Source: Poseidonibacter lekithochrous
GTDB taxonomy: Bacteria > Campylobacterota > Campylobacteria > Campylobacterales > Arcobacteraceae
Direction: 5' to 3'
Length of the DNA stretch: 64,000 bases
NCBI RefSeq assembly: GCF_013283835.1
Contig: NZ_CP054052.1
Location: forward strand, 2,790,001 to 2,854,000
Below the pieces are notes generated by a model. That model saw nothing but the letters and a program-made list of their open reading frames with translations. It was not told the origin of the DNA and made no database searches. Positions 27,121-35,292 of the stretch are shown here, in pieces (position 1 is the stretch's first letter; every line of letters starts with the position of its first letter). The position numbers and the translations under genes were made by a program.

Positions 27121-29715
27121 TTATTTATCATATAAGACTATTGAGAACTGCGCACCTTTGTAAGAAACGCCATCATATGAATACTCTTTATTTTTTACAT
27201 CTATAACACCATTCATATATTTATTAATGATTTGTTCACACATATATAAACCAATTCCAGTGCCTTTTGACATATGTTTTGTAGTAAAGTATGGTTCAAA
27301 TATTTTATTAATAATATTATCGTCTATTCCACCTGCATTATCTCTTATTTTGATGATAGTTTTATCTTTCTTTCTTGTTATTTTTACAAAGATAAATTTC
27401 TTTTTTCCAGAAGATGTAACTAATGCATCTTTTGCATTATTCAAGATATTAATAAATACTTGAATAAATTCTGTTTCATGACCATTGATTTTCAAGTCTT
27501 CAAAATCACGTATAATTATAATATTTTCAGTATCAAATTTTGAACTTAAAAGATTTATAGTTTTATCTAAAGTAATACTAATACTAAATTCACTTTTCTC
27601 TTTGTTTGGCTTAAAAAAGAATCTAAAGTCATCAATAGTATGAGATAAATATTTTGATGAATTTATTATTGAGTCTAAAGTATTCATAAATAGTTCATCA
27701 TCTAAATCATTTAGTTGTTTTTTGATTTTAAGTCCACTTGCACCTGTACTAATTACAGATAATGGTTGACGCCATTGATGAGCAATATTCTCAATCATTT
27801 GTCCCATTGAAGCCATTTTTGATTGTTGTGTTAGGATTCTATCTTTTTGTAAGTTTTCTTCTACTTCTTTATTGATTCTATTCTCTAAAGTACTATTTAT
27901 TTTTTTTAATTCTTCTGTTTTTTCATCTACTATTTTATTCAATGAAATATTAACTTTATTTAGTAATCTTTGTCTATATAATAAAAACATAAGTACAAAC
28001 ATAACAAATGCAGCCATTTGTAATAATAGTTTTGAATCGAACTCTTTTTGAGATTCTATATGTAACCATTTATTTTTGATTCTTTGTTTATCACTTATAG
28101 ATACAGAACTAACTGCCTTATTAAAAATACTTGTTAATAGTACATCTTCTTTATTAATTGCAACTCTTAAAGCAATTTTTTCTTCTAATTTACCAGTAAT
28201 TTTTAGTTTTGATAAATAATCATTTTGTAATAAATACCAAGCAGCACCTAAAGAAGATATTTGACCTAATAATTCATTTTCGTATACTTTATCAAATCCC
28301 TCTTTTAAATTATTTGTTTCAACAAATTCAATACTTGGGTATTTTCTTCTTAACTCTTCTAATAAAGAATAACCACGAGTAATTCCAATTTTTACTTTTT
28401 TTAATTCACTTAAGTTATCAATAAAAGGAATGTTGTTTTTAGTGATAATCACAGGTCTAATATTAAAATATGAAGAAGTAAAACTCAAATATTTTTTTCT
28501 TGATTCATTAATTGAAGCCATTGGTAGAATATCACATTTATTTTCTTGTATTGATTTTAATGACTCAGCCCAAGATAGTGTTGGATATAAAATGATTTTT
28601 CTATGAATATTTTCTTCTAATAATTCTACATAATCAGCAGCTAATCCAACTAATTTATTATTGCTAATATCACTATATGGCATTCCATTTGGAATTACAC
28701 ACATTTTTATTGTTTTTTTATTTTTTAAGTAATTTAATTCATGTTCATTTAATCTTGTATCTTTGATTCTTCTATGTTCAAAAACAAAATCATCAAGATT
28801 AATAGTCTTATCTGTAAGACCCATAATATTATATAAATCAAAAATTCTTTGTAATTTATCTTTTTTTATTTCACCTAATTTTGAAGTATTAAAATATGAT
28901 AGTTTTTTTAATTCTGTTGCTTCAAAAATAAGTTCGTCTAGTTTTAGTTTTTGATTATTATATTTGTTATATATTAAAGAAGCAGTTTCTTCAATATTCT
29001 CATAAGCGTAACTCCAACCTTTTAATGAAGCCTCTTTAAAAGCTAATACAGAATCAAGATCGTTCTTTATTAACCACTCATTTGTATATAATAAATCACT
29101 ATACATATCAAAACCAAAAGACTTAGGATCAAAAATATTATAATCTATACCTTTTTGATTTAGAATAAAAGGTGTTTTTGAAATATATGCAGAAATAACG
29201 TCTGTATGTCCATCTATTAAATCATTAATATCATGTGTATGTTTAATAAAATTTAAATCTTCAAAGCTTACATTATTTGATCTAATCATTGCTTTTAGAG
29301 ATACTTCACTAGCATCATCTATTGTTGTCATAATTCTTTGATTTTTAAAATCATCTATTGTTCTAATATTTGATTTTTCAGTACTTAATAATATTAAAGG
29401 ACTTGCTTGAAAAAGTGCATATAAAGCCACAATATCTTTACCATTAGACTTTTCTAAAATCAAAGTTTCTCGTCCAACGGCAAAATCTATTTTTTTATCA
29501 CTAACTTCTTGAGGAATATCTGAGCCAAAATCAAAATCAATAATTTCTACATCTAAACCTAAATCTTTATAATAACCTTTTTCTTTTGCAATGTAATAAC
29601 CTGCAAATTGAAACTGGTTAAACCAGGATAGTTTTAGTTTGATTTTCTTTAGTTCTTTTGCATTTGAAAATACCGATAAAAAAATAAATAATAAGATAAA
29701 GATTTTGATTTTCAT
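27121..29715 (-). CDS. Sensor kinase with NMT1/ThiY-like and SBP_bac_3 domains
   Basis: The 864-residue protein has a signal peptide (about 1-19), an NMT1/ThiY-like domain (KLKLSWFNQFQFAGYYIAKE near 24, to about 300), an SBP_bac_3 domain (about 325-555), a membrane segment near 568-585, a coiled linker and a kinase core with H-box AHQWRQPL (His near 645), N-box (NILNNAKDAL), DNAGGI and GTGIGLYMC. Two unlike binding folds in one sensor suggest two ligands, possibly one of them a thiamine-pyrimidine-like or sulfonate-like compound. No response regulator or transporter is adjacent. Confidence 0.92.
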   Translation of the reverse strand: MKIKIFILLFIFLSVFSNAKELKKIKLKLSWFNQFQFAGYYIAKEKGYYKDLGLDVEIIDFDFGSDIPQEVSDKKIDFAVGRETLILEKSNGKDIVALYALFQASPLILLSTEKSNIRTIDDFKNQRIMTTIDDASEVSLKAMIRSNNVSFEDLNFIKHTHDINDLIDGHTDVISAYISKTPFILNQKGIDYNIFDPKSFGFDMYSDLLYTNEWLIKNDLDSVLAFKEASLKGWSYAYENIEETASLIYNKYNNQKLKLDELIFEATELKKLSYFNTSKLGEIKKDKLQRIFDLYNIMGLTDKTINLDDFVFEHRRIKDTRLNEHELNYLKNKKTIKMCVIPNGMPYSDISNNKLVGLAADYVELLEENIHRKIILYPTLSWAESLKSIQENKCDILPMASINESRKKYLSFTSSYFNIRPVIITKNNIPFIDNLSELKKVKIGITRGYSLLEELRRKYPSIEFVETNNLKEGFDKVYENELLGQISSLGAAWYLLQNDYLSKLKITGKLEEKIALRVAINKEDVLLTSIFNKAVSSVSISDKQRIKNKWLHIESQKEFDSKLLLQMAAFVMFVLMFLLYRQRLLNKVNISLNKIVDEKTEELKKINSTLENRINKEVEENLQKDRILTQQSKMASMGQMIENIAHQWRQPLSVISTGASGLKIKKQLNDLDDELFMNTLDSIINSSKYLSHTIDDFRFFFKPNKEKSEFSISITLDKTINLLSSKFDTENIIIIRDFEDLKINGHETEFIQVFINILNNAKDALVTSSGKKKFIFVKITRKKDKTIIKIRDNAGGIDDNIINKIFEPYFTTKHMSKGTGIGLYMCEQIINKYMNGVIDVKNKEYSYDGVSYKGAQFSIVLYDK

Positions 29716-29847
29716 TATAAGCCTTTTTAAAAAGTAAATATTATAACCAAGAAAATAAAAAACTAATCTTATGATTTTTAGAAGTAAAACTTATAATAAT
29801 GTATTACTTTATTTAAGTTCTATCATTTTTTTATCATACACTTTAAA

Positions 29848-29853
29848 TATAAT
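29848..29853 (+). promoter_or_regulatory. -10 box of the 92-residue orphan gene
   Basis: TATAAT lies 25 nt before the ATG at 29879, followed by a TAGGAG ribosome binding site. It is the clearest promoter-like sequence in the divergent gap from 29716 to 29878. Confidence 0.45.
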
Positions 29854-29878
29854 TTAAAAAATCTTCCTAGGAGAAAAA

Positions 29879-30157
29879 ATGGAACATAATGATTTAGAAT
29901 TAAAACATATTGCAACAGTTGATGATAAAAGATATTTTATCTCTACAATTAAAATGCAAGTAAGACACTCTTGGTTAAACCAACACAACGATGTATTTGT
30001 ATATGAAACAATGATATTCAAAAAAGATGGTGATCAAGTAATTTATCACGAACCTATTTTCAATAGAAGATATAGTACTTATGATGAAGCTATTGATGGT
30101 CATGAAAATGCTGTAAATACAATTGGAAGAATTGTAAGAGAAGGTATTCTTTGTTAA
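29879..30157 (+). CDS. Uncharacterised 92-residue protein
   Basis: I do not recognise the family. The protein is soluble and charged, with patterns such as VRHSWLNQHNDVFVYETMIF near 30-49 and a helix-like C-terminal segment (YDEAIDGHENAVNTIGRIV). A promoter-like TATAAT, a good ribosome binding site and a stem-loop right after the stop make this a self-contained transcription unit. There is no signal peptide. It is divergent from the two-domain sensor kinase. Confidence 0.78.
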   Translation: MEHNDLELKHIATVDDKRYFISTIKMQVRHSWLNQHNDVFVYETMIFKKDGDQVIYHEPIFNRRYSTYDEAIDGHENAVNTIGRIVREGILC

Positions 30158-30158
30158 T

Positions 30159-30179
30159 CTCATAGGGTTTCCCTATGAG
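30159..30179 (+). terminator. Stem-loop after the 92-residue gene
   Basis: CTCATAGGG-TTT-CCCTATGAG is a perfect 9-bp stem with a three-base loop starting 2 nt after the stop codon. No long T tract follows (TTACAAAATGG), so it may be a weak terminator or an mRNA-stabilising hairpin. Confidence 0.5.
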
Positions 30180-30271
30180 TTACAAAATGGTTACAAAAAA
30201 GTAATAAAAAAAAACATTTTTTTAAGTAAAAAGATGTCATTATTCCATCGTAATTTTACAAAAGGATTAAA

Positions 30272-30484
30272 ATGACATTTATACCCCTATCAACTCAACT
30301 TCTACAAGCAGTAAAAGCAGACAATGCACACCAAGTAGAAGAACTTATTTCTAACTGTGATTCAAAGAAATCATTAATCGAAGAACATGTATCAGCAAAC
30401 GGACAAGAATCACTTACTAATCTTTTACCAAAGTTTAGAAGTAAAGGTTTGGTTTTAAATATTCAAGCACTACTAAATATCTAA
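30272..30484 (+). CDS. Uncharacterised 70-residue protein
   Basis: I do not recognise the family. The product is small, soluble and probably helical (STQLLQAVKADNAHQVEELI at the start, SLTNLLPKF in the middle). AAAGGAT lies 6 nt before the ATG. Its 3' end overlaps the convergent DUF2161-like gene by 4 nt. Codon use looks like the neighbours. A real but uncharacterised gene is the most likely reading. Confidence 0.65.
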   Translation: MTFIPLSTQLLQAVKADNAHQVEELISNCDSKKSLIEEHVSANGQESLTNLLPKFRSKGLVLNIQALLNI

Positions 30485-31158
30485 GAGATAGGATTACCTT
30501 CTCTTTGTAACCAAAGACCTATTTCTGCTTTTCCTTTAGAAGTTAAAGAATAAACACCCTTTCCTGCTCTATCAAACCAAGAATAATAGTTGTTATACAT
30601 AATCTCTCTAGCTTTGGGTTCATCTAAAGCTTTAGCTATATCTGAGGCTTTACAATCCCCATGCTCTTCTAAATATAAAGCAACTTTTAATGCTTTTTGT
30701 CTATAAGAAGTAAGAACTCCTTTTTTGCTAGCCATTCCACCAAGATTTGGGTCACCAATTCTACTTTGAAATTCGCCTAAAAGTTTCTCTTTTTTTTGTT
30801 TTATTTTTCGTGGTTTATATTCAGATGGATCTAATACAACATCTACTTTATTTTTAACAGTGTCTATTAATATTAGACCAAAACCTAACATCTTTAGAAG
30901 TTTAAGGGAGAGTTTTCTTTTTTTCTTGAAAGCTTTTGAATCGTGAGGAATACCTATGTATATAGTAGAAGATAAAGTAAGCCTATCTACACCTTGAAGT
31001 AAAACATCAAGATTAAGGGAAAGTTTCAGCTCAACTATCACAGGAGCTTCTTCACCTCGGACTGCTACAACATCACAATCACAAACTTCACCTTTTACTT
31101 CATAGTTTTGTGATTCTAAGTATTGTTTTAGTGGTAGATATAAATCAGATTCTTTCAT
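30481..31158 (-). CDS. DUF2161-like PD-(D/E)XK domain protein with C-terminal helical domain
   Basis: The 225-residue protein has a nuclease-like core near the N-terminus: CDCDVVAV with Asp at residue 29 and IVELKL with Glu 43 and Lys 45, the D...ExK arrangement of PD-(D/E)XK enzymes. A basic linker (about 115-130) precedes a C-terminal region that reads as a winged helix (ALYLEEHGDCKASDIAKALDE..., ending GKGVYSLTSKGK). This resembles the DUF2161 family annotated as PD-(D/E)XK-type phosphodiesterase-like, whose substrate is unknown. DNA or nucleotide cleavage is a family-level guess. Confidence 0.72.
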   Translation of the reverse strand: MKESDLYLPLKQYLESQNYEVKGEVCDCDVVAVRGEEAPVIVELKLSLNLDVLLQGVDRLTLSSTIYIGIPHDSKAFKKKRKLSLKLLKMLGFGLILIDTVKNKVDVVLDPSEYKPRKIKQKKEKLLGEFQSRIGDPNLGGMASKKGVLTSYRQKALKVALYLEEHGDCKASDIAKALDEPKAREIMYNNYYSWFDRAGKGVYSLTSKGKAEIGLWLQREGNPIS

Positions 31159-31284
31159 TATGAGTTCTTTTGTATTTAATTTTCAAGTATAGTATATAAA
31201 AATCACTTAATTAGTTTTGTATTTAGGGACATTGTCATAAAAATATTATGCTTAAAACATATAATAAAGAAAAGGAGTTATCAT

Positions 31285-31341
31285 ATGTTTATAGCTATTA
31301 GTTTTTTTGTTGCGGGGTTTTTACTTATTTTTTCTATTTGA
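31285..31341 (+). CDS. Candidate 18-residue hydrophobic membrane peptide
   Basis: An ATG with an excellent AAAGGAG ribosome binding site (7 nt spacing) opens an 18-codon frame, MFIAISFFVAGFLLIFSI, almost entirely hydrophobic and long enough for one membrane span. A TATAAT (31260-31265) and a TATTAT (31244-31249) lie upstream. It ends 6 nt before the stop of the convergent HEPN-like gene. Translation is inferred from the ribosome binding site only. It could be a small regulatory subunit or a toxin-like peptide, or a leader peptide without function. Confidence 0.45.
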   Translation: MFIAISFFVAGFLLIFSI

Positions 31342-31347
31342 GAATAT

Positions 31348-31857
31348 TTATTCCTTACCTTTTAGAAGAGGATATAAAGATTGAGTTTTCAAATAAGATT
31401 TAATTTCTTTTTCATAATCCTCACAAAAATCCATCATTTGTCTATTCCTACTTTCCAATTGTTCATTAATATTAATTAAATCATTGATATTGACTTCTTT
31501 CTCTTCAAGTCTATCAAGTGCACCATTCTTACCTTTTTTTGTCGAGAAAAAATAAACTTTATTATCTTTAACACCTGGCAGTCCATGAAATAATTGATTT
31601 CTAAACTTGAATAAAATAGATAAATTATGAGCTAAATCAAACCAATTCTCTTTATTTTCATCATCAATTTCTAAAATTACCATTCTTCGTAATAATTCAA
31701 TTTTCTGAGACATTGATGATTGAGGAACAAGAAATCTAGTTGCTAATTTTTCATTGGGTTTACATAAAGTTAAAATTAATAAGCGTAAAGAAGATTCTGC
31801 TGAACCAGAATTTAAAACTAATTTACCTAATTGTTCTTGAAACTTAGGATTATCCAT
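31348..31857 (-). CDS. Uncharacterised, possibly HEPN-like protein
   Basis: The 169-residue protein is predominantly helical and soluble. Residues 86-91 read RNQLFH, an R-x4-H motif inside a helix followed by G, as in HEPN-domain proteins, many of which are ribonucleases or parts of toxin-antitoxin or defence systems. The rest of the sequence (SAESSLRLLILTL, SMSQKIELLRRMV) is compatible with the HEPN four-helix fold but gives no family name. No nucleotidyltransferase partner is adjacent. The HEPN assignment is tentative. Confidence 0.6.
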   Translation of the reverse strand: MDNPKFQEQLGKLVLNSGSAESSLRLLILTLCKPNEKLATRFLVPQSSMSQKIELLRRMVILEIDDENKENWFDLAHNLSILFKFRNQLFHGLPGVKDNKVYFFSTKKGKNGALDRLEEKEVNINDLININEQLESRNRQMMDFCEDYEKEIKSYLKTQSLYPLLKGKE

Positions 31858-31901
31858 AATAAATTTCCTTTTGATAATTAATTTTATTTAATAAGAGAAT
31901 T

Positions 31902-31930
31902 AAAGAAACTACTCTATAAGTAGTCTCTTT
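31902..31930 (-). terminator. Terminator of purH
   Basis: The arms AAAGAAACTACT (31902-31913) and AGTAGTCTCTTT (31919-31930) pair over 12 positions with one mismatch around a 5-nt loop. On the minus strand the hairpin starts 7 nt after the purH stop and runs into TTTCTTTAATT. Confidence 0.65.
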
Positions 31931-31937
31931 TAATTTA

Positions 31938-33470
31938 TTAATGTAAGAAGTGTCTTTTGTTTGAGAAGTATAAAGCCATACCAAACTCATTAGCTGCTTC
32001 TATAATTTCGTCATCTCTAATAGAACCACCTGGTTCGATTACACATTTAACACCTGCTTCTTGTGCAGCGTCGATTGAATCTCTGAATGGGAAGAATGCT
32101 TCAGATGCTAAAGCAGCACCAGTTACATCAATACCTAAATCTTCTGCTTTTCTTAAAGCAGCTTTTGCTGCATCTACTCTTGAAGTCATACCCATACCAA
32201 CAGCAACCATTGCAGAATCTTTTACATAAACAACACAGTTTGATTTAGTTAATGAAGCTACTTTATAAGCAATTTCCATATCTTTTTTCTCTTGTGTAGA
32301 TGCCTCTCTAGTTGATTTTAACTCAGAGTTAGTAACCTCATCAGCTTCTACTTTATCAGCGTCTTGGTATACAAATCCACCATCAACAATTTTGAAGTTA
32401 AAGTCATCATTTGCCATTTCTAACTTAGTTGTACCTTGTTTGAATAACTTGATTCTTTTCTTCTTGTTTAATTCAGCTTCTGCTTCTTCTGTGAAATCAG
32501 CAGCGAATACAACTTCTAAGAAAATTTCATTCATTTTAATAGCTAAAGGCAAATCAACAGTACCATTAACAGCAACAACTCCACCAAATGCAGAGATAGG
32601 GTCACATCTTAATGCTTGCTCGTAAGATTCTAATAATGTATCTTTAATAGCAAATCCACAAGGGTTACCATGTTTTACAATACATACAGCGTTATCATCA
32701 CCAAAAGCAGATGCAATTTTTGCAGCTCCTGAGATATCACCCATATTGTTAAATGATGCTTCACCTTTTAAAGTGATGAATTTGTTTGATAAGTGCTTAT
32801 CAAATTCGTATAATGCACCTTTTTGATGTGGGTTTTCACCATATCTAGTATCAAATACTTTTTCACCAACGATGAATTGTTTAGCACCCATACCGTTGTT
32901 GAATCTTTTGTTCATGTAGTTAGCAATCATTGAGTCATAAGCAGCAGTATGCTCATAAGCTTTAATCATCATATCTCTTCTGAACTCAGGAGTATTAGTA
33001 TCATTTTTAAGATTGTTTAATACAACATCGTAATCAACAACATCAGTAACAATAATTACAGAGTCATGGTTTTTAGCAGCAGATCTAACCATAGCAGGTC
33101 CACCAATATCAATGTTTTCAATAATTTCTTCGAAATCATCAGTTTTTTCAATTGTAGCTTTGAATGGGTAAAGGTTTACACATACTAAGTCAATTCCCTC
33201 AACACCAAGTTCTTTTGCTTGATCTAAGTGAGATTGTTTGTCTCTTCTATGTAAAATACCACCGTGAATATATGGGTTAAGAGTTTTTACTCTACCTTCG
33301 AAACACTCTGGAAATTTAGTAACTTCATTTGCTTCGATTACTGCAATTCCTGCGTCTTTTAATTTATTATATGTACCACCAGTTGAGATGATTTCATAAC
33401 CTAATGCAACTAATTCTTTTGCAAAGTTTTCTACACCACTTTTATCACTAACACTAATTAATGCTCTCAT
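31938..33470 (-). CDS. purH: Bifunctional AICAR formyltransferase / IMP cyclohydrolase
   Basis: From the ATG at 33468-33470 the product is 510 residues; 19 further upstream codons are open but do not match the family and lack a ribosome binding site. The N-terminus [16 protein letters not shown] and STGGTYNKL belong to the IMP cyclohydrolase domain (about 1-195), and HGNPCGFA near 255 and [10 protein letters not shown]-like [11 protein letters not shown] near 452 to the transformylase domain. The enzyme performs the last two steps of purine synthesis. It is divergent from nosY and ends in a terminator. Confidence 0.97.
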   Translation of the reverse strand: MRALISVSDKSGVENFAKELVALGYEIISTGGTYNKLKDAGIAVIEANEVTKFPECFEGRVKTLNPYIHGGILHRRDKQSHLDQAKELGVEGIDLVCVNLYPFKATIEKTDDFEEIIENIDIGGPAMVRSAAKNHDSVIIVTDVVDYDVVLNNLKNDTNTPEFRRDMMIKAYEHTAAYDSMIANYMNKRFNNGMGAKQFIVGEKVFDTRYGENPHQKGALYEFDKHLSNKFITLKGEASFNNMGDISGAAKIASAFGDDNAVCIVKHGNPCGFAIKDTLLESYEQALRCDPISAFGGVVAVNGTVDLPLAIKMNEIFLEVVFAADFTEEAEAELNKKKRIKLFKQGTTKLEMANDDFNFKIVDGGFVYQDADKVEADEVTNSELKSTREASTQEKKDMEIAYKVASLTKSNCVVYVKDSAMVAVGMGMTSRVDAAKAALRKAEDLGIDVTGAALASEAFFPFRDSIDAAQEAGVKCVIEPGGSIRDDEIIEAANEFGMALYFSNKRHFLH

Positions 33471-33631
33471 GTAACAATTGCCCTTCTTGTTTGTATATAG
33501 ATAGTTTAATGTCGCGATTATATTCAATTCTTATTTATAAATTGCTTTTATAGTTTGATTATAAAATTTATTAGAAAAAAACCTTACAAAAGGTAAACAA
33601 ATATAAAAAAAAATCATTTATTTGCAATTTA

Positions 33632-33645
33632 TTGACCAAAGACAA
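33632..33645 (+). promoter_or_regulatory. Weak FNR/CRP-like half-conserved site before nosY
   Basis: TTGAC-CAAA-GACAA resembles the FNR consensus TTGAT-N4-ATCAA with mismatches in both halves. Its centre is about 40-41 nt before a possible start downstream of TACAAT (33667-33672). Placement is reasonable but the match is poor. Confidence 0.25.
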
Positions 33646-33755
33646 TGACAATATAATTCATTATTATACAATTTTACAAGAATTTATAATTTTTTATTGT
33701 GCCTTTCTCTCAAATAGCACCTATAAAAATATTATTAAACTAACAAAGGATAATT

Positions 33756-34583
33756 TTGAAAAATTTATCATTAATTGCATTTCTTGATTTGAAAGAATCA
33801 ATTAGAGCCAAATGGTTTGTAATTTATTCACTTGTATTTGGGGGAATGATTGCACTATTTTTTATTGCAGGAGTTACTCAATCACAAGTAATGGGTTTTA
33901 GTGGATTAAGTAGACTACTTCTTATGTATATTCAAGTAACTATTGTTATTTTGCCAATATTTATTTTGATTACTACAGTACGTTCTATTTCAGGAGATAG
34001 AGATAATCATATTTTAGAGTATATGCTTTCTTTCCCTATTTCATTAAAACAATATTATTGGGGTAAAATTTTAGGTAGATTTATTACTGTATTTTTACCT
34101 GTATTTTTTGCTATGGTTATTGCCATTATATATGGTGCATTAATCGGCGCTTCTATTCCGTGGAATATTTTCTTTTTATATACTGGATTATTATTCTCAC
34201 TATCTTCTGCATTCTTAGGAATTGCATTTTTTGTATCATCATTTGTAAAATCAAGTGAAGTAGCTCTTGGAATTTCATTTTTTGTATGGATTTTTCTTTT
34301 AGCATTTATTGATATTGCTTTAATTTCTTTAATGATGCAAAGTAGAATTGATGAAGGTATTATTATCACTATTGCATTACTTAACCCTATGGAAATATTT
34401 AGAGTTGCTGCAATTTCACTTTTTGATCCAGAATTAACAGTTATGGGTCCAGTTGCATTTTATATACTTGATTCATTAAAACAAACAACATTTGTTTTAT
34501 TATCAGTGTTATATCCATTTGTATTAGGATTAATGTTTGCATTATTTGGTTATGCAATATTTGCAAAAAAAGATTTAGTTTAA
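33756..34583 (+). CDS. nosY: NosY ABC transporter permease
   Basis: The 275-residue protein has about six membrane segments and the ABC-2 type pattern (SISGDRDNHILEYMLSFPIS near 78-97). With NosF it forms the ABC transporter that works with periplasmic NosD in building the copper sites of NosZ. The start is TTG at 33756, 7 nt after AAAGGA, giving MKNLSLIAFLDLKESIRAKW. Here nosY opens the locus about 8 kb from nosF, whereas in Wolinella it lies beside nosF. The downstream gene is 9 nt away. Confidence 0.88.
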   Translation: MKNLSLIAFLDLKESIRAKWFVIYSLVFGGMIALFFIAGVTQSQVMGFSGLSRLLLMYIQVTIVILPIFILITTVRSISGDRDNHILEYMLSFPISLKQYYWGKILGRFITVFLPVFFAMVIAIIYGALIGASIPWNIFFLYTGLLFSLSSAFLGIAFFVSSFVKSSEVALGISFFVWIFLLAFIDIALISLMMQSRIDEGIIITIALLNPMEIFRVAAISLFDPELTVMGPVAFYILDSLKQTTFVLLSVLYPFVLGLMFALFGYAIFAKKDLV

Positions 34584-34592
34584 AGGAAATTT

Positions 34593-35078
34593 ATGAAAAG
34601 AAATATTTTATTCATCTTAATTATTAGTTTAATGTCAACATTAACATTAAGTGCTAGTGAAATAATGAACTATGATAAAGAAACACGTGGATTAATTAGA
34701 AAAATCAAAGTATATCAAGACCCAGCATGGGTTGCTAAAGTTGTAACAAAACAAGGTAAAGAAGCATACTTTATTAGTAGTAAATCTTTATTAGAATTTT
34801 ATTATGACCCATATAAATGGCCAAGTATGGATATTAAAGACAAAAATGGAATCAAAGATATGTATGTAACTGATTACAAATCATTAAAACCTATTGATGC
34901 TAAGTATGCATTTTATGTTTATGGAGGTAGACTTATTTCACCTGCTGGTGACGATTTAGTAACTTTCAAAAACATTGAAGATGCAAAAGAATATTCAAAA
35001 ATACATAGAGGACAAAGAATCCTTAGTTTTAATGAAGTAAAAAAAGGTCTAATCCAATTATTAAACGGTGATATTTAA
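34593..35078 (+). CDS. NosL-family protein lacking the copper-binding motif
   Basis: The 161-residue protein has a Sec signal peptide (about 1-21, ending LSAS, not a lipobox) and a NosL-like C-terminal half (AKYAFYVYGGRLISPAGDDLVTFKNIEDAKEYSK near 104-137; NosL proteins have this passage at the same place). The CxxC-x-M copper motif of NosL is absent; there is no Cys in the mature protein. It lies between nosY and nosZ, so a role in NosZ maturation is likely but not by the usual copper ligands. Function is inferred from family and context. Confidence 0.72.
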   Translation: MKRNILFILIISLMSTLTLSASEIMNYDKETRGLIRKIKVYQDPAWVAKVVTKQGKEAYFISSKSLLEFYYDPYKWPSMDIKDKNGIKDMYVTDYKSLKPIDAKYAFYVYGGRLISPAGDDLVTFKNIEDAKEYSKIHRGQRILSFNEVKKGLIQLLNGDI

Positions 35079-35090
35079 TCACTGTTTAAT
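35060..35090 (+). terminator. Strong stem-loop at the end of the NosL-like gene
   Basis: The arms ATTAAACGGTGAT (35060-35072) and ATCACTGTTTAAT (35078-35090) pair over 13 positions with one G-U around a 5-nt loop and include the stop codon. No T tract follows, so termination could be factor-dependent, or the hairpin could protect the mRNA 3' end. It separates the nosY unit from the nosZ promoter. Confidence 0.55.
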
Positions 35091-35188
35091 AACAAAGCAC
35101 TCATAAAATGATAATTTTAGGATAAATTTTATCATTAACTCACAAACTCTCAGATAATTAACAAATAATTAACAGTTTTTAGCACAAA

Positions 35189-35202
35189 TTGACATATATC
35201 AA
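35189..35202 (+). promoter_or_regulatory. FNR/CRP-family operator of nosZ
   Basis: TTGAC-ATAT-ATCAA matches the FNR-type consensus TTGAT-N4-ATCAA at 9 of 10 defined bases. Its centre (35195.5) is 41.5 nt upstream of the start predicted from the extended -10 at 35222-35230, the exact geometry of a class II activated promoter. The regulator is an FNR/CRP-family protein not in the window. Confidence 0.65.
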
Positions 35203-35221
35203 TTTTTTGAATCTCCCAAAG

Positions 35222-35230
35222 TGCTAAAAT
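35222..35230 (+). promoter_or_regulatory. nosZ: Extended -10 of the nosZ promoter
   Basis: TGC-TAAAAT gives a predicted start near 35237 and a leader of about 55 nt to the nosZ ATG. There is no separate -35 box, as expected if the FNR-type site substitutes for it. Confidence 0.6.
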
Positions 35231-35292
35231 TCAATTATATTAGAAAAATTTGTATAACTTAATCTAATGAATCTATTAAAGGAGATTTAGTG

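Noticed and set aside
35107-35136. Inverted repeat AATGATAA ... TTATCATT upstream of nosZ
   Set aside because: Eight-base AT-rich arms with a 14-nt gap are expected by chance here; no T tract follows and it is not placed like the FNR-type site.
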